A DNA stretch of 18,094 bases, taken from assembly GCA_016282215.1 (NCBI GenBank), contig JAEEKC010000248.1:1-18094 (forward strand), given 5' to 3'. The DNA is from Lachnospiraceae bacterium. Its GTDB lineage: Bacteria > Bacillota > Clostridia > Lachnospirales > Lachnospiraceae. A program made the position numbers and the translations under genes. Position 1 is the stretch's first letter. Each line of letters begins with the position of its first letter. Below are positions 1 through 8,300 of this stretch, in pieces. The notes under the pieces are model-generated. The model ran no database searches, had not been told where the DNA came from, and worked only from the letters and a program-made list of their open reading frames with translations.

Positions 1-509
1 ACATTCGGAAAGCCGACAAGCCCCACATCAGCAATGACTTTCAGTTCCAACAGAACTTCGAGTTCCTTGGCACTTTGGCCGGGCTGTGCGTATCTGGGCG
101 CCTGCATGGATGATGTTGCATAATGCTGGTTTCCATTGCCACCACGGCCACCTTTCAGGATCACGTAACGTTTTGTATCCGCAGACATGTCCACAATGAC
201 TTTTCCGGTTTCTGCTTCCTTGACTACGGTTCCTTCCGGTACTTTTAAGACGATATCGTTACCGTCTTTCCCGCGGCAGTTCCGTTTTCCGCCTTCCTGA
301 CCGTCTCCTGCGTGATATTTCCGCACATGTCGGTAATCAGCCAGGGTATTTTGACCAAGATCGACTTCGAGGATCACGTCACCGCCTTTTCCACCATCAC
401 CGCCGTCCGGACCGCCGTCCGGCACATATTTTTCACGGCGGAAAGAAACGTGTCCGTCACCGCCTTTTCCACTTCTGATATAGATCTTCGCTCTGTCTGC
501 AAATCCCAT
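1..509 (-). CDS. obgE: GTPase Obg, N-terminal part (cut by window edge)
   Basis: Obg is a ribosome-associated GTPase acting in late 50S assembly and the stress response. Only the first 169 codons lie in the window; the GTPase domain would be beyond base 1. The product begins MGFADRAKIYIRSGKGGDGH and continues with the glycine-rich Obg fold, including PDGGPDGGDGGKGGD, the R-KYHAGDGQEGG stretch, and the conserved LKGGRGGNGN and ARYAQPG-like segments, ending near VIADVGLVGFPN, just before the P-loop. The ATG at 507-509 is preceded by AGAAAGGA at suitable spacing. It follows rplU-prp-rpmA as in many Firmicutes, but a terminator hairpin separates it from rpmA, so it may be partly or wholly expressed from its own promoter. 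Identification is secure. Confidence 0.95.
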   Translation of the reverse strand, partial: MGFADRAKIYIRSGKGGDGHVSFRREKYVPDGGPDGGDGGKGGDVILEVDLGQNTLADYRHVRKYHAGDGQEGGKRNCRGKDGNDIVLKVPEGTVVKEAETGKVIVDMSADTKRYVILKGGRGGNGNQHYATSSMQAPRYAQPGQSAKELEVLLELKVIADVGLVGFPN

Positions 510-544
510 GGGATATCCTTTCTGAATTGATCGGTGTTTATGTT

Positions 545-574
545 TCTATATCTGACACCATTACAAAAAAACAA
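545..574 (-). promoter_or_regulatory. weak candidate promoter for obgE
   Basis: On the minus strand a TATAGA (-10, at 545-550) lies 18 bases after TTGTTT (-35, at 569-574), just downstream of the rpmA terminator. The -35 match is poor. It is included because the terminator before obgE makes a dedicated promoter likely. Confidence 0.3.
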
Positions 575-585
575 ATAAAACATAT

Positions 586-636
586 AAAAAGAAGGCTCAA
601 TGCGCGGTCTGGAAATCCGAACCGAGCCTTGAGCCT
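586..636 (-). terminator. Rho-independent terminator after rpmA
   Basis: Read on the minus strand, the arms AGGCTCAA (629-636) and TTGAGCCT (593-600) form an 8-bp stem, with an additional inner pairing CGGT/ACCG, followed at once by the T-rich tail TCTTTTT (586-592). It lies 22 bases past the rpmA stop and before obgE, so it ends or attenuates the rplU-prp-rpmA transcript. Confidence 0.8.
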
Positions 637-657
637 GTCTGATCATTTTGCTTTGCT

Positions 658-942
658 TTAGTCCTCTACAGGATAAACGCTAGCCTGCTTTAAGCTTCTG
701 CCTTTTCTCTCAAAACGCAGTGTGCCATCTACCAGAGCGTACAGCGTATCATCATTTCCGCGTCCTACATTGATTCCCGGATGGATCTTGGTTCCGCGCT
801 GACGATATAAAATATTGCCGGCCTTTACAAACTGACCGTCTGCTCTCTTGGCACCTAATCTCTTAGATTCGGAATCTCTACCGTTCTTGGTAGAACCAAC
901 TCCCTTTTTATGAGCAAAAAACTGAAGGTCATAAAGAATCAT
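658..942 (-). CDS. rpmA: 50S ribosomal protein L27 with cleavable N-terminal extension
   Basis: L27 is a large-subunit protein whose N-terminus reaches the peptidyl transferase centre. The 94-residue product matches the family throughout (HKKGVGSTKNGRDSESKRLG, then QRGTKIHPG and NVGRGNDDTL). Residues 1-9 (MILYDLQFF) form the Firmicutes-type extension ahead of the conserved A10-H11-K12-K13. From work on Staphylococcus aureus, the protease Prp cuts after the FF pair, leaving a mature start AHKKG like that of E. coli L27. The gene for Prp lies directly upstream. The ATG has an AAGGAGG site about 8 bases away. It is followed by a strong terminator hairpin. Confidence 0.97.
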   Translation of the reverse strand: MILYDLQFFAHKKGVGSTKNGRDSESKRLGAKRADGQFVKAGNILYRQRGTKIHPGINVGRGNDDTLYALVDGTLRFERKGRSLKQASVYPVED

Positions 943-992
943 CGGTTACACCTCCTTAATTTATCATTGTATTCTCGGTGCAGTATTATCTA

Positions 993-1328
993 TTATACCA
1001 TACCTTTTGCTGACACGAGTCTTATGTTTTTGGGATGCTGACTTTCAATCCCGCGCAGTCCCAATAACATGGAATCAACCATTAACTGCGTTTCAGGATC
1101 TGTCCGTTTCATCATAAACCGGATGAGACCCGACTGCGGGTCAGCCACTTCTTCGTACTCATCTTCCTGTAACAGGAACGTTTCAATGGCATTTACCGTA
1201 TTGATGGCCAATATGGAAATTGACGCACATACAATATCTTTTCCATGCTCTGCGAACAAAGCATGTCCTGATAACTCAAATCCGATATGATTGCCGTCGG
1301 CATCATCAAAAACTGTTATCGTTGTCAT
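993..1328 (-). CDS. prp: ribosomal-processing cysteine protease Prp
   Basis: Prp (YsxB/DUF464 family) removes the N-terminal extension of L27, a step essential in S. aureus. The 111-residue product shows the family pattern FELSGHALFAEHGKDIVCA, with the catalytic histidine at H22 and cysteine at C34, the same spacing as described for S. aureus Prp. It sits between rplU (3-base gap) and rpmA (50-base gap), the standard location. No clear Shine-Dalgarno site precedes the ATG, so translation is probably coupled to rplU. The L27 encoded next door carries the expected cleavage motif, so protease and substrate are both present. Confidence 0.95.
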   Translation of the reverse strand: MTTITVFDDADGNHIGFELSGHALFAEHGKDIVCASISILAINTVNAIETFLLQEDEYEEVADPQSGLIRFMMKRTDPETQLMVDSMLLGLRGIESQHPKNIRLVSAKGMV

Positions 1329-1331
1329 TGT

Positions 1332-1637
1332 TTAAGCATTGATCTTGTCGATCTGAACCTTTGTATAAGCCTGTCTGTGACCGTTCTTTTTGTGATAGCC
1401 GGACTTCGGTTTATACTTGTAAACGATGACTTTTCTGCCACGGCCCTGCTCTAACACTTTGCCGGTTACGGTAGCGGAAGCTACTTCTCCGCCTACCAGA
1501 AGCTTGTCGCCGCTGACTGCAAGAACGCTGTCAAATGTTACGTCCCCGCCTTCTTCAACATTAAGCTTTTCCACGCAGATCACATCGCCCTCGGAAACCT
1601 TGTACTGCTTTCCACCGGTAGCAATAATTGCGTACAT
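1332..1637 (-). CDS. rplU: 50S ribosomal protein L21
   Basis: L21 is a primary 23S rRNA-binding protein of the large subunit. The 101-residue product starts MYAIIATGGKQYKVSEGD, the family signature, and has the conserved C-terminal segment KYKPKSGYHKKNGHRQAYT. Length is normal. An AGGAGG site lies 5 bases before the ATG. It is the first gene of rplU-prp-rpmA, transcribed from a good promoter about 100 bases upstream, with a leader that probably folds as the L21 autoregulatory element. Confidence 0.97.
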   Translation of the reverse strand: MYAIIATGGKQYKVSEGDVICVEKLNVEEGGDVTFDSVLAVSGDKLLVGGEVASATVTGKVLEQGRGRKVIVYKYKPKSGYHKKNGHRQAYTKVQIDKINA

Positions 1638-1740
1638 AAGGCACCTCCTATTTATAATCTCGCTGGCTGTGGTGAGTCCCGATCCTGAATGGGATTCATG
1701 AAAGAAACTGCTTCAACCTCGCCATGCGGCACACTCAATC
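1638..1740 (-). promoter_or_regulatory. probable L21 (rplU) leader RNA
   Basis: About 100 bases of untranslated leader separate the rplU promoter from its start codon. In Firmicutes this position is usually occupied by a structured L21 leader thought to mediate autoregulation. Here one can see a small GCC-GCAT-GGC hairpin near the 5' end and TGAGT near the 5' end able to pair with ACTCA further down, enclosing the middle of the leader. I identify it from position and partial pairing only, not from a covariance match. Confidence 0.5.
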
Positions 1741-1769
1741 AATTTATCACAAATCAAATGATTTGTCAA
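1741..1769 (-). promoter_or_regulatory. promoter of rplU-prp-rpmA
   Basis: On the minus strand a perfect TTGACA (-35, at 1764-1769) is followed after 17 bases by TAAATT (-10, at 1741-1746). It begins only a few bases past the stop codon of the DUF975 gene. A 7-bp inverted repeat (ACAAATC/GATTTGT, 1749-1766) fills the spacer. Confidence 0.75.
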
Positions 1770-1777
1770 ACGTTGAT

Positions 1778-2773
1778 TTATAAATCGCTGTTTGTATCGC
1801 TGCCCGAATCATCCTGCGATGTGTTATTGCTCTGATCCGGATTGTAAACAGGCATCCAGCCACCGCGCTGATTCGGATCATCTACCGGAAGGGGCTCTTC
1901 CTCATAAGTATTATTGGCGTCATTCTGATAAGCATCCTGATAATTCTGCTGATAGGTGTCATAAGCAGCTGCTGAAGCATAAGTCTTAGCGCCAAGGTTG
2001 TGATCGAAATAATCAAAAGAAGCGTTCTGCTTCAGCGTATCATATAGGAAAGCGTTCGTCATATACTCATAAGGCATAACGTAGAAGATCTCCAGGATAC
2101 CGCAGGTCAGGATCCCAAGAAGATGCCATCCGATAAAGGAAAGATCAAGTACAAAAGCATCCATCTTATTTCCGGTCATCATCTCTTTACTCAGTTCGAA
2201 TGCTTTCTTTGTATCGATCTCAGGGTTTTCGGCAACGATATACGGGATCATTCTGTATTCATATGCTTTGATGATACCCGGAATGATGAAAAGCAGCGTC
2301 CACAAAAACTCATACAACTGCATCAGGAAAATGGTTTTTACGGAATTTCCGTAGCGTCCTTTCTTAAATACATAGCCTACCAGACCAAGATCGCCGACTT
2401 TTTTCTGCTCATAGCAGGCTTCCTCCATATATCGCGTGCAGCCTACCATCAGGGGATTCATGACAAAGATGGAAAGGATGATGCTGACGACCATGGCAGC
2501 AAGCATAACACCGATAAAAACAGCGAGGATTGTCGTGATGACTTCAGGAGAAACATCACCATTGCTGAAATTCTTGAAAATATTCGCGTAAGTCTGCGCT
2601 TCTTCCGTGCCGGCCGAGCCGTTACTGTTCTGCATGTTTCTGGTATAACCACTGGTACCGCCTGAAAAACCGCCGGATACAACGGAAAGAATCAGACAGC
2701 ATAAGATGAGTCCCCACCTGCTACGAGCAAAAGCTGATTTTGCCTTTTCCTTTAATACACTTCTTGTCCACAT
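1778..2773 (-). CDS. DUF975 family integral membrane protein
   Basis: A 331-residue membrane protein of unknown function. The start MWTRSVLKEKAKSAF, the central YGNSVKTIFL segment with LLFIIPGIIKAYEYRMIPYI, and the later AFVLDLSFIGWHLLGILT are hallmarks of DUF975. Likely membrane segments are at about residues 20-38, 79-107, 146-168 and 207-231. The C-terminal tail from about 262 is rich in Tyr, Gln, Asn and Asp and looks disordered. The ATG has GAGGAG about 10 bases upstream. It has its own candidate promoter between itself and the GH9 gene and is separated from rplU by a new promoter, so it is probably expressed alone. Family assignment is good; function is unknown. Confidence 0.85.
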   Translation of the reverse strand: MWTRSVLKEKAKSAFARSRWGLILCCLILSVVSGGFSGGTSGYTRNMQNSNGSAGTEEAQTYANIFKNFSNGDVSPEVITTILAVFIGVMLAAMVVSIILSIFVMNPLMVGCTRYMEEACYEQKKVGDLGLVGYVFKKGRYGNSVKTIFLMQLYEFLWTLLFIIPGIIKAYEYRMIPYIVAENPEIDTKKAFELSKEMMTGNKMDAFVLDLSFIGWHLLGILTCGILEIFYVMPYEYMTNAFLYDTLKQNASFDYFDHNLGAKTYASAAAYDTYQQNYQDAYQNDANNTYEEEPLPVDDPNQRGGWMPVYNPDQSNNTSQDDSGSDTNSDL

Positions 2774-2885
2774 GTTTCATAATCTCCTCTCATAAATTGT
2801 TCAGTAGTTTTTGGCGCCGTTTTTGATTACCGTGCTTTACACTACCGGATTTTCATGTTTCCCCATACATTAGCAACATAGATTA

Positions 2886-2913
2886 TTGTATCATATAGCA
2901 CATTATGATACAA
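2886..2913 (-). promoter_or_regulatory. candidate promoter of the DUF975 gene inside an inverted repeat
   Basis: On the minus strand TTGTAT (-35) and TACAAT (-10, preceded by TGA as in an extended -10) are 17 bases apart. They lie on the two arms of a perfect 9-bp inverted repeat, TTGTATCAT (2905-2913 read in reverse) and ATGATACAA (2886-2894 read in reverse), with a 10-base centre. The -10 reaches base 2885. The repeat starts 2 bases after the GH9 stop codon. It could also act as a hairpin at the GH9 mRNA end, but it has no T-tract. Confidence 0.45.
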
Positions 2914-2915
2914 GT

Positions 2916-5192
2916 TTACTTTTCTGCTTTCTCAGCCGCGATCAGATAAACAAGCGGTGAGTTCCAGTAGATCGCAATCTCATTAGTAGAATAGCTCTGG
3001 TCAGCATCTACATAGCAGAGAGCCGGTGCCTTATCCTTTAAAGCATTCTGTGCATAAGGATCTTCACGTCCTACATTCGGTCCGCCGGCCAGCATACCCT
3101 TTACAGCAGTGCCGACAGCCTGTGACGGACGGTGATGCGGCTTCTTTGTGCTGAGCGTTCCGAAGCCTGTGACAAAGCAATAACCGGTTCCGTTCTGACC
3201 GAGCAGATAAGACAGCTGATCGGTTGCTGCCGATTTATATTTCTCAAGTTTTGCGCTGGCGGAAAGGCCAAGTTTCATGAGCATATGCATCAGCATGCCG
3301 TGGTTTGCAACAGACATATTGGATCCCCAAGGATAGTTATCATCTACGATAGAGCTGCCGTAAGCGTCTTTCTCGGCTGCAGCCACGAAGGAATCTGCCG
3401 CGGCTTCGACCTTGGCAAGCACGGTCTTCGAAAGCTCATCATCCGGGTTCTTTGAAAGTAATGCATAAGCTGCATAAAAACCGTTGCAGTCCCAGCCCAT
3501 GCCTTCGGAAACATGATCAATGCCAAGCTCCTTCATTACGCTCAAATAAGCGTCATCGCCCGTTGTACGGTACAGCTCAGCCGCTGACCAGAAATAATCG
3601 TCTTTCCAATCCTCATCCGGATACTCGCCGGTAACGATACCGTCCGGATTGTGGAAACCACCTTCGTTCTGATGCGCTTTCAGATATTCAAAGGCTTTCT
3701 TTGAAGCATCAAGATAGGTCTTTGCACGTGTCGAATCGGATTTTTCATAAACCCTGCCAGCCATGGCCAGACAGGCTGCAAAATCAGCTGTTGCCGCGTT
3801 GGAAACAGGACATACGATCAGTTCTTCGGTTTCTTCATCCGGGAAGACAGTGCCCGGGAAGTTCGCGCAGGAAACCTTGTGGTAAACGCCGCCGTCCTCC
3901 CGCTGCATCTTCAGCATCCAGTCAAGTTCGTAGGAAACTTCATCGAGAACATCTCCCATGACGGAAGGATAATCTTCTGCTGCCAGCATCAGGTCGCCGG
4001 CTGCTTTTGCTGCCGGAACGATATATCTTCCGTAATCACCGGCATCATGCCAGCCTCCGGTCACATCGATCATTTCGCCGGTATCCAGAACTTTTGCTTT
4101 TTCCGTATGACATGCCGCATGTGCATAATCACCGCCCTCTTCTTTGGTCAGCTCAACCCCGCAGCGCTGCATATGCATCAGATAAGTAGTTTCTTTCAAA
4201 AGCTCATCTAACGCATCATCACCGATCGTAAACGGCACAGACAGCTTGTCGCCGACTTTGATCTGGTAGGTGCCTGCTGTTTTCAGATCCGTGAAATCAC
4301 CTCTGCTGCAGCTTTCCTGTGTGCCGGAGTTATCTTTTGCATCCGACTGCTTATAAGAACCCACGCTGTTTCCGTCAGTATCAACCACTTCAAAATCGCT
4401 TCCAATGGCATCGCCGCGGAAGGTAACCGTTTTCTTCTCACCGGGCAGGAATCCAACCTGATTAACCAGGATATCTGCCTGCTCAACCCCGCCTGCAGCA
4501 ACCTTACCGGACTCATCGAGCACCTTCATCACCAGATTATCAATGGTAACGACATGCTCGCCCAGATCACCGTCGCCCTCGTAGCTTCCGACATTAAAGC
4601 AGAAACGGGGCGCGGGATCGCTTTCCTCTTCCATCGTCACTTCATATTCATGATGCTCCATCTCTTCCGTTGCTTTGAATTCATCCGTAAAATACGCATG
4701 ATAATCGCCGCCGTTCACCTGCACGCGCCATACCACGGTACGCGGCTTGGAAACAGCACAGTCAAATGCGATCAGATACTTCACGCCCTGATCGATGGAA
4801 ATACCGTCATAATAGGCCTGCACGCTGTAATCCAGGTCGCCTGCATTTTTGATGCGGATTTCAAGCTGTCCTTCATCATTCACTACAAGGTCTGCTTCAC
4901 CGTTGTTTAAATAGGTCTGCCAGACACCGACACCTTCTGAGAAATCACCGTTTTCGATCATATTCTCATCCGATGCATCTGCGGCATCATTTTCCTCCTG
5001 GGTATCCTCATTAGCAGGTTCTTCCTCGGCAGGTTCTTTGGCAGCTTCTTCCTCAGCCGTATCCTGCGTCTCTTCCACTACCGGCTCCGGCGCGACTTCT
5101 GTCATTTCATTGACCTGCGTATTGCCGCAGCCGCCGAGCAGCATGGCAGCTGTAAAAGCCGCACACAATAGCGTTACCGTTTTCTTTTTCAT
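2916..5192 (-). CDS. glycoside hydrolase family 9 lipoprotein with N-terminal carbohydrate-binding module
   Basis: Probably an endo-acting beta-glucanase (cellulase type) tethered to the outer face of the membrane. The ATG at 5192 is preferred over one 30 bases upstream because it has AAGGAG 7 bases away and gives a clean lipoprotein signal (MKKKTV start, lipobox LGGC with C22). Residues 30-77 are a Glu/Ala/Pro-rich acidic linker. About 78-226 is a jelly-roll module like CBM4/9 (NMIENGDFSEGVGVWQ). About 239-323 is the Ig-like domain found before GH9 domains (ILVNQVGFLPGEKK). About 330-755 is the catalytic domain, with DAGDYGRY (D383, D386), KPHHRPS (684-690) and NEIAIYWN containing the presumed acid E738. 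The protein is 758 residues long. It has no dockerin, so it is not cellulosomal. It has its own promoter. Confidence 0.92.
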   Translation of the reverse strand: MKKKTVTLLCAAFTAAMLLGGCGNTQVNEMTEVAPEPVVEETQDTAEEEAAKEPAEEEPANEDTQEENDAADASDENMIENGDFSEGVGVWQTYLNNGEADLVVNDEGQLEIRIKNAGDLDYSVQAYYDGISIDQGVKYLIAFDCAVSKPRTVVWRVQVNGGDYHAYFTDEFKATEEMEHHEYEVTMEEESDPAPRFCFNVGSYEGDGDLGEHVVTIDNLVMKVLDESGKVAAGGVEQADILVNQVGFLPGEKKTVTFRGDAIGSDFEVVDTDGNSVGSYKQSDAKDNSGTQESCSRGDFTDLKTAGTYQIKVGDKLSVPFTIGDDALDELLKETTYLMHMQRCGVELTKEEGGDYAHAACHTEKAKVLDTGEMIDVTGGWHDAGDYGRYIVPAAKAAGDLMLAAEDYPSVMGDVLDEVSYELDWMLKMQREDGGVYHKVSCANFPGTVFPDEETEELIVCPVSNAATADFAACLAMAGRVYEKSDSTRAKTYLDASKKAFEYLKAHQNEGGFHNPDGIVTGEYPDEDWKDDYFWSAAELYRTTGDDAYLSVMKELGIDHVSEGMGWDCNGFYAAYALLSKNPDDELSKTVLAKVEAAADSFVAAAEKDAYGSSIVDDNYPWGSNMSVANHGMLMHMLMKLGLSASAKLEKYKSAATDQLSYLLGQNGTGYCFVTGFGTLSTKKPHHRPSQAVGTAVKGMLAGGPNVGREDPYAQNALKDKAPALCYVDADQSYSTNEIAIYWNSPLVYLIAAEKAEK

Positions 5193-5250
5193 AATTTTCT
5201 CCTTTATATATGATAGAAACATGCTTAATCGTTAAAGTAATGCACAACTA

Positions 5251-5279
5251 ACTTTAGCATAATACGGTCTGATATTCAA
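5251..5279 (-). promoter_or_regulatory. promoter of the GH9 gene
   Basis: On the minus strand TTGAAT (-35, at 5274-5279) and TAAAGT (-10, at 5251-5256) are separated by 17 bases, and TG precedes the -10 by one base (extended -10). The start codon is about 60 bases downstream, with TAAAGGAG as the ribosome binding site. No convincing terminator for the TIR gene is visible between 5280 and 5334. Confidence 0.6.
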
Positions 5280-5334
5280 GTTACAAGCAAATTTATTCAA
5301 CTCCGTATAAAACAGGTTTTAACACAAGAGCAGA

Positions 5335-8300
5335 TCACTCAATCCCGTACCGTGATCTCATATCCTCTGATATCTCTGCGTTCTGCAGGATCTCATGGGC
5401 CTTATCGATCAATTCACTGACCTTATACCTTTTATAATAACCGATCCTCTTTTGCTGGTTCTCTTCGGATGCACCTGTGATAAAGATATCCTTGCCGCTG
5501 TGATGGCCGAAACAATCCGTAATATGCGTGATCTGGATACCACTCTCTAAATCGACGACATCCGTAAGATCATTCATCTGAATATATAACAGACCGTTTT
5601 GTTCATCCTGATCAAAGATCACATCATCACGAAAACCGTAAGACGTCGTCACTTCGGATTTCTTTATCATCCGGCCGTCGTCCTTTGCATATCGGTACAG
5701 GCCGCCATCCTGATAGACGACGAGCAGTTCCTTTCCGATGAAGGTCATACCAATGGGTGCTATGCCGGGACAGGCGATCTCAGTTATCACTTTTCCGTTT
5801 TTGTCAACCAGAAGGATCGCTTTCCCGTCGGAAAGAGCGATCGATCCATCAGCGCTGTTATCAGAAAAACAGCAGGCGCCAGCCCAGCCTTCAGGTGTTT
5901 CGATTCTTATGGAAGCAGAGTTTGTCAGATCAAACAGGTACTGCGCATCTCCGGACAGAAGCACAAGGTTTTCTTTTTCATAATATAAGGGCGCATGGTT
6001 TAAGTATCCCAAATCATCCGGTGTTTTGACCCGGCTTTTTTGTTTTGTTTTCAGATCCAGACAGGAAAGGTATTCATCATATGATTCATCCTTGCCGACA
6101 GATACCAGTTTCCCGTCTTTCAACACGGCGGAATGATCAAAGCCTGCTGACAGATCAAAGTGTTCTTCACTCCCCGTCGTATTTCCCACCATGTCAAATC
6201 CTTTCAGATAATATGAAAAGTCTTTTTCATAACCGAGATAGAAAACACCATCGCAGATTCCCAGGAGCTGATAGGCAAAAATATTCTCATCGCCCAGATC
6301 GATCCGGACCGGATCGCGCTCACCGGTGGGATCAAAGAATGCAAGCAATGTCTTGTCTTCATCCAAATAGAGGATCGCAAGAGCTTCCTCTGTCATCAGA
6401 TATTCACCGGCTGTGTCGGGAATGAGCGTATCTCCCGGCAGCGCAGTCCAGTTTTCATCATAGACATGTGATACATAATGGATCACTTCTGAGGAAAGGT
6501 GGCTCCTGACAAAGACGCCGTTTTTGATCCTGGCCTGCCGAAGTTCATCGGTAAAGTATTTCGTATAATAAACAGCATCTGTGTCCACACTGAGCGCCGG
6601 GAAGGCAAGTCCGCCGTTTTCCGTGATATAAGTCGGGGTTCCGTCACCGTCATTATCACTGACATCGATCAGTGAGTCATTTGCGTTATTCGAATACTGC
6701 TCTTTTCCCGAAGACAGATCATAGACCGTCATCACGTTGCCGGAATAATAACCGATCTTTCCATCCCCCAGATCGATAAAATCATTGCCCAGCATTACCC
6801 CGTTGCAGGTAAAATCAGAGTTCCATTTTTCGGAAAGGTCCGAAACGTCCACGCACCTGATCAGAGAATGATCCGTGGAAATGATGTCCCTGTTTCCAAA
6901 GGACATGCTGCCTTTCATATCCACATAGCTGCTTGCCACCATGAGAACATCGTCATCGGCCCAGCCGATATCCTTGATGGTTTCTTCGAGGATGGGCGAA
7001 AGCATCAGATCCTGTTTCTTCAGATCATAAACACCATAAGCGTAACTGTTCCAGCCCGCAATGCATCTGACTGCGATCTTACTGCCATCGGGTGATAGTA
7101 CGCTTTCCGCGATACCAAGATCTTCATAACTTTCTTTTTCGGGGACCAGATAGGAATCGGTCATTTTCCCGTTTGCACAATCAATCTTTACATACCTTTT
7201 TTCAGTCGTCAATATCCATATTGAACTGCCGTCTGTCATGAAATTATCATCATCCTGAAGCAGTTCGCGCTCCGGCGTGTATTCCCAGACCTGCGTTCCG
7301 TTTGCATCAAAACACATCATGGATTCCGATGTCCAGACAGCCAGTCGGTCATCCGACAAAAACCGGATCCCGAGAACCGTCTTTTGTAAACGATCCAGAT
7401 ACAGGCTGCGTTCATGCGTTTTTGTGTTCCATAAAGAGACCACATTGCCGTTGTCGAAAGCGGCAAGGGACGTCCCTTCCGGTGAAACCTGAAAATCCGT
7501 AATGGTACCGGGCATCTGATAATTCCAGACGGCATGGATATTGTTTCCGTCATTGCCTTCATAGGCCAATGTTGCATTTGTCAGTGCCTTAACGGCCTCA
7601 GCGGTCACGGGCCTGTCATCGTTTTCATCCTTCGGGAGCGCTTCAAGTGCTAACTGCAAGGCGGCGATGCGCTGCTCTTTTTCCAACAGATTTCCGGATT
7701 CATTGGCCAGGTAGCGTGACTGGTTTTTCAGTGATTCCAAATAGGTTTTATGGATCTGATTCCGGCTGTAGAACATATATCCGGCAAAGCCCAGTGCCAC
7801 AGCAAGGACCACGGAAAAAACTGCCGTTAACTGCTTCATCCTGTATTGCCTGTGCCGGTTCATCAGCTCATCATAAGAACAGCCGATGATACCGGCAGCC
7901 AGTCTGGGAAGTTCCGTCTTTTTGGCTTTGGACAGAGGCATCCTGTAATCACAGGAAAGCGGCTCTATGGGGACTTTTACGATCTGTTCATTTCCGTTCT
8001 CATCCTGAACGGTCTTTTCTTCATAGAGCAGAATCTCCGGGATCACATCATATGGTTCACCATTCACCAGAACCGTAAAGATCTGCCTTCTGGTATGGTT
8101 TTTCAGGAAATACTCAATCTCCCTTGGTACCCATGCAGACTTTTTGGTATTGGTCGAACAGATGACGATCAGATAATCCGAATCCGTCAATGCATGGGCG
8201 ATGGTATCGCTCAGATCACTGGTGATGGGCAGTTCATCTTTATCCCGAAAGATCCTGCTGATCTTTTTCATGCCTGTCTTCTTTTGGATCTTGCCGGGTA

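Noticed and set aside
5285..5334. Possible terminator after the TIR gene (AAAAC-CT-GTTTT)
   Set aside because: The loop would be only two bases and the stem is nearly all A-T, so it cannot form a stable terminator.
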